The position numbers were made by a program, and so were the translations under genes. From assembly GCA_015494035.1 (NCBI GenBank), contig WGBZ01000098.1, positions 1 to 6,470 on the forward strand: a stretch of DNA of 6,470 bases. Direction: 5' to 3'. How positions within the stretch are numbered: the first letter of the stretch is position 1; each line of letters opens with the position of its first letter. The DNA is from Lysobacterales bacterium (lineage in GTDB: Bacteria > Pseudomonadota > Gammaproteobacteria > Xanthomonadales > Marinicellaceae). Below, in pieces: positions 1-5,163 of the stretch. The notes beneath the pieces were generated by a model. That model was not told where the DNA came from. It saw only the letters and a list, made by a program, of their open reading frames with translations, and searched no databases.

Positions 1-834
1 GCCTTCTTCCTCAAGCTACGCAATAAACGTGAAGCGGCCAGGCTGTTGGATTACCGGCAGCGGCAACCGGTGGTGCATGTGTCGGGCAAAATTCCGGCCG
101 AACGCGGTTGCCTCACGGTGATGCTGCCACTGGCGCCCATGCCGGGCAACAGCAATGCGGTGATTGCCTATGACCTGACGCATGATCCGGACGATTTGCT
201 GTCGCTGGATGCTGATGCCATTCATGATCGCGTGTTTACGCGCCAGGACGAGATGCCCGAAGGCTGGCAACGGGTGCCGCTGAAAGCCATTCACAGTAAC
301 AAGTCCCCGGTGCTGGCGCCGCTGAGTGTCCTTAAGGGCGTTGACCTGGATCGGCTGCAACTGGACTGGCAGGCCGTCAAGACCAACCTGGAGAAAATTC
401 GCAATGCACCTGACCTGCAGGCCAAACTGAATGACGTGTTTGCCCCGCGGGAACACGAAGAGCCGGATGTGGATGAAGCCCTTTATGCCGGCGGCTTCCC
501 GTCAGACAGAGACAGGCATATGCTTGAAAACCTGCGCCAGAATGCTCCCCAGAGTCTGCTACAACCGGCGGCTTTCGACGACCCAAAATGGAACGAGCTG
601 GTGTGGCGCTATCGTGCCCGCAACTGGCCGGAAACACTCAACGGTGAGGAAACCGAACGCTGGATTGCCGAAAGTTCACAGCGCCTGCAGGCACGTCACG
701 GCGAAGGTTTGAGCCAGTGGCAGGAAAAACTGACCCGCTTGCGGCAAGAGCACCCGGAGGCGGACAAACAGGCCGTGCTGGATCGCATCGCCCAATGGTT
801 CGAGCACAGGAAAGCGCAGCTGGCCATTGACTGA
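1..834 (+). CDS. sbcB: Exodeoxyribonuclease I, C-terminal part (5' end outside window)
   Basis: The reading frame is open from base 1 and ends at TGA 832-834, giving the last 277 residues of a protein that is about 475 residues in E. coli. Exonuclease I degrades single-stranded DNA 3' to 5' and acts in mismatch repair and recombination in the cytoplasm. The visible part matches, from memory, the region after the DEDD nuclease core: a QPVVHVSG segment, then PLAPMPGNSNAVIAYDL (E. coli has PLAWHPENRNAVIMVDL), LDADAIHDRVFT, HSNKSPVLAP (E. coli HINKCPVLAQ), a DEALYAGGF segment (E. coli DAQLYNGFF) and WRYRARNWPETL (E. coli FNYRARNFPGTL). These belong to the SH3-like and C-terminal helical domains that hold the DNA strand. 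The catalytic acidic residues lie upstream of the window, so an intact active site cannot be confirmed. An internal TTG at 46 is not the real start, because similarity to the family continues before it. Confidence 0.95.
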   Translation, partial: AFFLKLRNKREAARLLDYRQRQPVVHVSGKIPAERGCLTVMLPLAPMPGNSNAVIAYDLTHDPDDLLSLDADAIHDRVFTRQDEMPEGWQRVPLKAIHSNKSPVLAPLSVLKGVDLDRLQLDWQAVKTNLEKIRNAPDLQAKLNDVFAPREHEEPDVDEALYAGGFPSDRDRHMLENLRQNAPQSLLQPAAFDDPKWNELVWRYRARNWPETLNGEETERWIAESSQRLQARHGEGLSQWQEKLTRLRQEHPEADKQAVLDRIAQWFEHRKAQLAID

Positions 835-1041
835 CAATTATTGGCAAAGTGTTGCTTTGGACTGACCAAGGGCGTCAATACCCCCGGTCTGGCCGCGTTC
901 GTTTCTTGCGTCCGGGCGGGTTAATCGGCCAAATATCCGCAGAAAATGGCAACAAGTGTTACAAACGCTGCCCTTGATGTATCTTCCCTGCTTTTGCTAG
1001 CCGGATCCCCCCACAATTTAGTCATCTTGCAACATTCCTGT

Positions 1042-1047
1042 GGGAGG
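1042..1047 (+). promoter_or_regulatory. Shine-Dalgarno site of the exported-protein gene
   Basis: GGGAGG lies 7 nt before the ATG at 1055. It decides the start: an upstream in-frame GTG at 1040 overlaps this site and would add five residues ahead of the signal peptide, so it is unlikely to be used. Confidence 0.75.
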
Positions 1048-1054
1048 GAACATC

Positions 1055-1507
1055 ATGCAAATCACACGCTCTGTTTCACAAAAACCGCAAAAGTTACTGC
1101 TTTTGGCAGCCTTTAGCCTGGCATTGGCTGGCACGGTCAGTGCTCGCGAACAGGTCGACAACACACAGTCAACAGGTTCGCAACTGGCTGCAAATCAAAT
1201 GCCTGCCCTTTCTTTTTCACGGCCTGAATTTTCCCCGGCCACGATTCACAGGCCCAAGCACATCAAGGGCGCACCGGCCAGTGATGGGCTGGAAGAACAG
1301 GCCCCGTCACTGGCCAGTCTGGAAGAACTGGACGACTGGCTGATTACCCGTCGTCGCGCTACCTGGCGCTTCTTTGACAAGCTGACCCCTGAGGACCAGC
1401 AAAAAGTTCTTGCTGCCTATCAGAAGCAACCAGACACGGCCTTGCTCACTAAAAATGTGCTACGCACCTATTGGCAGTCACGCCGTCCGGCAACCTCCGG
1501 CAAGTGA
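1055..1507 (+). CDS. Small exported protein of unknown function
   Basis: This is a 150-residue protein that I do not recognise. The N-terminus is a classic Sec signal peptide: basic residues to K13, a hydrophobic core at about 14-26 (LLLLAAFSLALAG), and a VSA motif at 28-30, so cleavage is likely after A30. There is no lipobox cysteine and no cysteine at all. The mature chain is about 120 residues: a Ser/Pro/Gln-rich, probably disordered stretch (31-88), then a charged and aromatic helical segment (89-142) with LEELDDWLITRRR, TWRFFDKLTPEDQQKVL and a YW pair at 139-140. It probably acts in the periplasm or is secreted. It appears to be transcribed alone, since sbcB ends 220 bp upstream and trmH converges 29 nt downstream. 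An 8-bp direct repeat, TCCGGCAA (1486-1493 and 1496-1503), covers its last codons. The coding call is supported by the strong Shine-Dalgarno site and signal peptide; the function is unknown. Confidence 0.8.
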   Translation: MQITRSVSQKPQKLLLLAAFSLALAGTVSAREQVDNTQSTGSQLAANQMPALSFSRPEFSPATIHRPKHIKGAPASDGLEEQAPSLASLEELDDWLITRRRATWRFFDKLTPEDQQKVLAAYQKQPDTALLTKNVLRTYWQSRRPATSGK

Positions 1508-1536
1508 TTGCGAGCTGTTGCCCGGTCTAGTCCCCG

Positions 1537-2208
1537 TTAGCCCGGCAGGCGGATGGTTTGGGTATTCAGAATATTACCCTGTTCGTCCAGGGGCGGGTAG
1601 GGCTGGTTTTTGGCCCGGAAGCGCCGGGCCAGATCCGGCCAGGCCCACTCAAACAGCAGCCGTTGAAACGTTTCTTCATCCAGCCGGCAGTGATCATACA
1701 GGCCCTTGGCCAGGCGCTGTTTTTGCGCTTCAAACAGGATGACAGCCGCGGCCACCGACACGTTCAGGGATTCCACCATGCCCATCATGGGAATGACAAT
1801 GTGGCCATCCACAGCCTGCGCGGTTTCGGTCAAAATCCCCTTGAGTTCTTCGCCCAGCACGATGGCTGTGGGTTGGGTATAGTCCACGCTGCGATAGTCC
1901 ACCGCCTGTTCAGACAGGTGCGCGGCCAGTAGCTGGTAGCCCTGTTGTTTTAAGGTGCTGGCGGCTTCGGGAAAACTGGCGTGTTCGTGGGTGGTGACCC
2001 ATTTCTGCGAGCCTTTGGCGTAGTGATTCAACGGTTCGTAACCGCCTTGCACCGGCACATAATGCGCTTCCAGCACACCCACGGCATCGCAGGAGCGGAT
2101 GATGGCGTTGAGATTGTGTGGCTTGTGCACGCCATCCATAACCACGGTCAAGTCCGGCTGGCGTTTGGCCAGCACGGACTGAATCCGGGCAAAACGCTTT
2201 GGCGTCAT
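1537..2208 (-). CDS. trmH: tRNA (guanosine(18)-2'-O)-methyltransferase TrmH
   Basis: This 223-residue SPOUT-class enzyme transfers a methyl group from S-adenosylmethionine to the 2'-OH of G18 in the tRNA D-loop, in the cytoplasm. The N-terminus closely follows E. coli TrmH (RFARIQSVLAKRQPDLTVVM against RYARICEMLARRQPDLTVCM). Motif 1 is VHKPHNLNAIIRSCDAVGV, with N32 and the likely catalytic R38 (R41 in Thermus numbering). Motif 2 is LGEELKGI at 118-125, and motif 3 is IPMMGMVESLNVSVAAAV at 139-156 with N149; these form the trefoil knot and cofactor pocket. The C-terminal extension RLLFEWAWPDLA...PYPPLDEQG resembles E. coli (RLLFEGGYPVLA...PYPHVNQQG). It is the last gene of the minus-strand block. 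Its ATG overlaps the phosphatase stop codon (ATGA, 2205-2208) and has no Shine-Dalgarno sequence ahead, so translation is probably coupled to the phosphatase gene. Confidence 0.95.
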   Translation of the reverse strand: MTPKRFARIQSVLAKRQPDLTVVMDGVHKPHNLNAIIRSCDAVGVLEAHYVPVQGGYEPLNHYAKGSQKWVTTHEHASFPEAASTLKQQGYQLLAAHLSEQAVDYRSVDYTQPTAIVLGEELKGILTETAQAVDGHIVIPMMGMVESLNVSVAAAVILFEAQKQRLAKGLYDHCRLDEETFQRLLFEWAWPDLARRFRAKNQPYPPLDEQGNILNTQTIRLPG

Positions 2209-3863
2209 GGTTGTGAACGGGTTTTTGCTTTGTCCCGGTGATGCTTGACCAATGTGTCCAGCTGGCGCAGGGCTGGCAGGCTGCGCTGGCCTTCCAGCAG
2301 TTCCAGGTTGGTGTCCATGGCCTTGATGACGGGATTGCTGTTTTGCATCAGGTGGAAAAGCACGTTTTGCTCGAAGACACCGTGTATTGAATGGCTGCCG
2401 GCGCCAGTGGCAAACACACCCACGTCTTCACCACTGTGGGTTTCTGAATGCAGTGGCACAGCCGCGGCCTGTTTGTAGTCATGCGCCTGGGTGTCCACGT
2501 GGGAAAGGTCTGGCCGTTGATCGCCATTCACGTAGCCTGGGCCGTTCTGGTAACCCAAGGTGGTGAAGGCTTTGCCTTGCTGATCCTTCATCAGCTGGTG
2601 CGATGGCTGGCCGTGTTTGTCATTGCGCACCACAGTGCCCAGTATCGGGTTGCCGCGTGTCGGGTAGCCGGCCATGTTGAAAGTGTGAGAGTGGTCGGCA
2701 GTGACAATGATCAGGGTGTCGGTCAGGTTCACCTTGTCCAGGGCAGTTTGTACGGCCTTGTCCAGTTCAATGGTATCGGTGAGCGCGTGAAAGGCATTGC
2801 CCTTGTGGTGGGCGTGGTCGATGCGGCCGGCTTCCACCATCAGGAAAAACGGTTTGCTGCCCGCTTGCAGGATATCCAGCGCCTTGGCGGTCATTTCATG
2901 CAAGGCAGGTTCACCGGCGCCATCTTCGCCCCGGTCATGTTCAAAGTGCATGTGACTGGGTTCAAACAGGCCCAGCAGGTGACGGTTTTTTTCAGGGTCG
3001 ATGGCATCGAACTGTTTTTTGTTCCACACTGCCTGAGCGTGTGGGTAACGTGTTTCCCACTCGGCCATCAGGTCACGGCCATCCAACCGCAGGCCGGCCT
3101 TTTGCGGGTATTCCGGGTCGGGGCTGGTGCGTGGCAGAAAGTTTGACCGACCGCCTCCCAGTGCCACTTCCAGGCCGTCGCCAAAGGGGAAATCAATCAG
3201 CTGGCTGGCGATGTCCCGGCAGCCCTTGGCGCGTTCTTTTTTAGGTATTTTGCTGTCCACTTCCCAGTCGCGCATCACGCTGTGGGCATAGGTGGCCGCT
3301 GGCGTGGCGTGTGTCAGGCGGGCCGTGGTTACCACTCCGGTGTGCATGCCGGCGGTTTCGGCCCGTTCCAGCAAGGTGGGCACTGCGTGACCTTTTCCGG
3401 AATCGCAGTCGCCCAGCAGCACTTGTCCGTCCATGGCAATCACGCCGGCCTTGGTCTTGATGCCGGTCATGATGGCGCTCATGGTGCCGGCGGAATCCGG
3501 TGTTTGCTGGTTGGTGTTATAGGTTTTGGCAAAGGCGGTTTGTGGAAACCGCTCAAAGCGGAGCTGGTTCTCTTCGCCAAAACCGCCTTTTTGCTGACCG
3601 GCCAGAATGCGCGCCGCGGTGATGGTGGTGATGTTCATGCCATCGCCAATAAACAGGATGATGTTCTTGCCGGTGGCCGGAAACGGGTTGCCCTGGCTCA
3701 GGGCCGCCGCCTGTTGCTGGCCCTGACGGTACCACTGTTCCGGCTCAGGCTGCACTTTTTTTGTTGTGGCGTGAGGTTCCGGGTTTTTTTGAGCCAGTGC
3801 CATGCCCGGCAGAGCCAGTCCAAAGGCACACATAAGAAAAGTCAGGATAGTTTTGTTTGTCAT
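2205..3863 (-). CDS. phoA: Secreted alkaline phosphatase (PhoA family, animal-like type)
   Basis: This 552-residue periplasmic or secreted enzyme should hydrolyse phosphomonoesters to release phosphate. A signal peptide (hydrophobic about 5-23, ALA at 22-24) suggests cleavage before Q25. C12 does not sit in a proper lipobox. Family motifs run in order: GDGM with D74, PDSAGT with nucleophile S124, HATPAATYAH with H185 and T187, substrate-binding R198, VEAGRIDHAHH with E344, D349, H350 and H353, TADHSH with D390, H391 and H393, and ETHSGED with H476. All zinc and magnesium ligands appear present. H185 and H350 match human placental phosphatase H153 and H317, whereas E. coli PhoA has Asp and Lys there. 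The C-terminal tail of about 50 residues is basic and not membrane-spanning. The ATG has only a weak GAAG 7 nt upstream and lies 20 nt after the MAPEG gene stop. No Pho box is visible. The symbol is the generic family one; orthology to E. coli phoA is not implied. Confidence 0.93.
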   Translation of the reverse strand: MTNKTILTFLMCAFGLALPGMALAQKNPEPHATTKKVQPEPEQWYRQGQQQAAALSQGNPFPATGKNIILFIGDGMNITTITAARILAGQQKGGFGEENQLRFERFPQTAFAKTYNTNQQTPDSAGTMSAIMTGIKTKAGVIAMDGQVLLGDCDSGKGHAVPTLLERAETAGMHTGVVTTARLTHATPAATYAHSVMRDWEVDSKIPKKERAKGCRDIASQLIDFPFGDGLEVALGGGRSNFLPRTSPDPEYPQKAGLRLDGRDLMAEWETRYPHAQAVWNKKQFDAIDPEKNRHLLGLFEPSHMHFEHDRGEDGAGEPALHEMTAKALDILQAGSKPFFLMVEAGRIDHAHHKGNAFHALTDTIELDKAVQTALDKVNLTDTLIIVTADHSHTFNMAGYPTRGNPILGTVVRNDKHGQPSHQLMKDQQGKAFTTLGYQNGPGYVNGDQRPDLSHVDTQAHDYKQAAAVPLHSETHSGEDVGVFATGAGSHSIHGVFEQNVLFHLMQNSNPVIKAMDTNLELLEGQRSLPALRQLDTLVKHHRDKAKTRSQP

Positions 3864-3883
3864 GGGGGAGCTTCAGGTTTTGT

Positions 3884-4276
3884 TTAAGAGATGAATAAAT
3901 GAAACAGGTTGGCCAGGGCGAGGGCGATCAGTACGGCAAAGGTCAGGGTGGCCTCCACGAAACGCCCGAAGGATGCCCCGCGCTGGCGTGTCAGGCCCAC
4001 GGCATGCAACACCCGGGCACTGAAAAACAGCGACCCGGCAGCGTGCAGGACCAGCGGCGAGCCACCATTGAGCTCATACACGCCCATCAGAATCAAGGCC
4101 AGGGGAATGTATTCACTGGCATTGCCCTGGGCACGAATCAGGCGTGCGGCGTGCTTGTCGCCACCATCGCCCAGGTCAACCCGTTGATTTTTGCGAAAAA
4201 AGGCAATTTTCAGGCTCAGTGCGACGTACAGCACCGCCAGCAAGGCGGCGTATAACGCGGTGACAGGAACCAGCAT
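3884..4276 (-). CDS. MAPEG-family membrane protein
   Basis: This 130-residue inner-membrane protein has four likely hydrophobic segments, at about 4-26, 56-70, 74-93 and 107-129. Between the first and second lies the MAPEG signature, here RAQGNASEYIPLALIL (48-63), with R48, N52, E55, Y56 and P58 in the usual pattern. The layout resembles E. coli YecN (GDGG, then an IRIHGNAVEYIPI-like motif), recalled from memory. MAPEG proteins include microsomal glutathione transferases and leukotriene C4 synthase in animals, where this motif helps bind glutathione; most bacterial members have no proven reaction, so no substrate is claimed. The start is firm: GGAGG lies 6 nt upstream, inside the 3' end of the preceding gene, and only 1 nt separates that gene's TGA from this ATG. 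The phosphatase gene follows after 20 nt. Confidence 0.88.
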   Translation of the reverse strand: MLVPVTALYAALLAVLYVALSLKIAFFRKNQRVDLGDGGDKHAARLIRAQGNASEYIPLALILMGVYELNGGSPLVLHAAGSLFFSARVLHAVGLTRQRGASFGRFVEATLTFAVLIALALANLFHLFIS

Positions 4277-4277
4277 G

Positions 4278-5123
4278 TCACACCTCCAGGTGAACTTCGG
4301 GTTGCGGATTCAACGGCACGTAGCGGCCATTTTCCTGGCCGATTGCTGATGTCGCGTACTCGGGGTCGTGGGTGTAAAAAAGCCGATGCCCCGCGGCCAT
4401 GTGTTTGTCCAGGAAAGCCTTTTTTTCGTCAATCAGCAATTCGGGAAAACGGTCATAGCCCATGGAAATGGGCACGTGCACCCAGGCCGTGCCCGGGATC
4501 AGGTCGGCACAGAATACCACCCCGCCCACCGTGGTGTGCATCAGACCCGGCGTGTGGCCGTCGGTCAATTCGAAGCGATAGTCGCTGCCCAGCCACGGGT
4601 GGTATTCATCCGTGACCAGATTTAGCCGGCCGGACGCTTGCAGTTGCCGGTTCAGCTCAGGCAGAAACGAAGCGCGGTCGCGCGGGTGCGGGCAGGTGGC
4701 ACGCTGCCAATGCGTTTCGCTGACAAAATACCGTGCCTTGGGAAACAGCAGTGCTGGCTCGGTACCTTCCCGCCATTGGCTTAGCAAGCCCCCGGCGTGG
4801 TCAAAATGCAGGTGGCTGAGAATCACCGCATCGATGTCTTCATGCCCCAGCCCGATTTTGGCCAGTTCAGCCAGCAAGCGGTGTTCGGAAGGAAAAACGC
4901 CGTAGCGTTCGCGCAATTTGGGTTCGAAAAAAGCGCCGATGCCCGTTTCCAGCAGCACGTTGCGACCGCTGTTATCCTGCACCAGCAGGCAGCGACAGGC
5001 GATTTCAATGCGATTGAGCTCGTCGGCCGGCATCCAGCGGCTCCACAGCGCCTTGGGCGCGTTACCAAACATGGCGCCGCCATCGAGTTTCTGGGAATTG
5101 CCAAGCAGGGAAATCAGTCGCAT
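4278..5123 (-). CDS. MBL-fold metallo-hydrolase
   Basis: This 281-residue metallo-beta-lactamase-fold protein has the full set of likely metal ligands: HLHFDH at 104-109 (H104, H106, D108, H109), H190 in DGHTPG, D207 in FCADL and H252 in YTHD. It therefore probably holds two metal ions and hydrolyses an ester, thioester, lactone or similar bond. No signal peptide is seen, so it is probably cytoplasmic. The N-terminus ([15 protein letters not shown], then [13 protein letters not shown]) is typical of a broad group of uncharacterised MBL hydrolases related to lactonases. It is not a clear glyoxalase II, and the tyrosine that follows the metal-bridging Asp in AiiA-type acyl-homoserine lactonases is not present (D207 is followed by LIP), so neither specific name is given. 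The start is the first ATG after an in-frame TAA two codons upstream, but no clear ribosome site precedes it. It lies 40 nt after the gamma-glutamyltransferase stop and 1 nt before the MAPEG gene. Confidence 0.88.
   Translation of the reverse strand: MRLISLLGNSQKLDGGAMFGNAPKALWSRWMPADELNRIEIACRCLLVQDNSGRNVLLETGIGAFFEPKLRERYGVFPSEHRLLAELAKIGLGHEDIDAVILSHLHFDHAGGLLSQWREGTEPALLFPKARYFVSETHWQRATCPHPRDRASFLPELNRQLQASGRLNLVTDEYHPWLGSDYRFELTDGHTPGLMHTTVGGVVFCADLIPGTAWVHVPISMGYDRFPELLIDEKKAFLDKHMAAGHRLFYTHDPEYATSAIGQENGRYVPLNPQPEVHLEV
4283..4287 (-). promoter_or_regulatory. Shine-Dalgarno site of the MAPEG gene
   Basis: On the minus strand, GGAGG lies 6 nt before the MAPEG ATG (4276) and within the last codons of the metallo-hydrolase gene. 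It is the best ribosome binding site in the minus-strand block. The other visible starts there have weak sites or none, which suggests the MAPEG protein may be made at a higher rate than its neighbours. Confidence 0.7.
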
Positions 5124-5163
5124 GGTTTATTTTATCACGCCGGTATTGATGCCACCGCCGCGC

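Noticed and set aside
1040..1507. GTG at 1040 as start of the exported protein
   Set aside because: This GTG overlaps the Shine-Dalgarno sequence itself and has no site ahead of it. The ATG at 1055 has ideal spacing.
1508..1536. Bidirectional terminator between the convergent genes
   Set aside because: The 29-nt gap has no inverted repeat with a T-run on either strand. The repeated CCGG-containing words nearby are direct, not inverted, repeats.
2985..2991. A AAA AAC slip heptamer in the phosphatase gene (codons GAA AAA AAC, minus strand)
   Set aside because: The -1 frame meets a TGA within eight codons and would remove half the metal ligands. It is a simple run of seven A in a Glu-Lys-Asn stretch.
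2448..3146. Long plus-strand open frame (232 codons) opposite the phosphatase gene
   Set aside because: It lies wholly antisense to a gene with all family motifs. Its translation is rich in Val, Gly and His as expected from complemented codons, and it matches no family I know. The same applies to the 201-codon frame at 3282-3887 and the 285-codon frame at 4918-5775.
4278..5123. Naming the MBL protein a quorum-quenching lactonase or glyoxalase II
   Set aside because: The HxHxDH motif is shared by the whole superfamily. The AiiA-type tyrosine is absent and the glyoxalase II C-terminal features are not seen.
5124..5163. Possible promoter for the MBL gene, with TAAAAT at 5129-5134 (minus strand)
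   Set aside because: The -10-like box is only 5 nt from the ATG, implying a leaderless mRNA, and the sequence 17 nt upstream (CGGTGG) is nothing like a -35 box. A 4-bp hairpin in the gap has no T-run, so it is not a terminator either.
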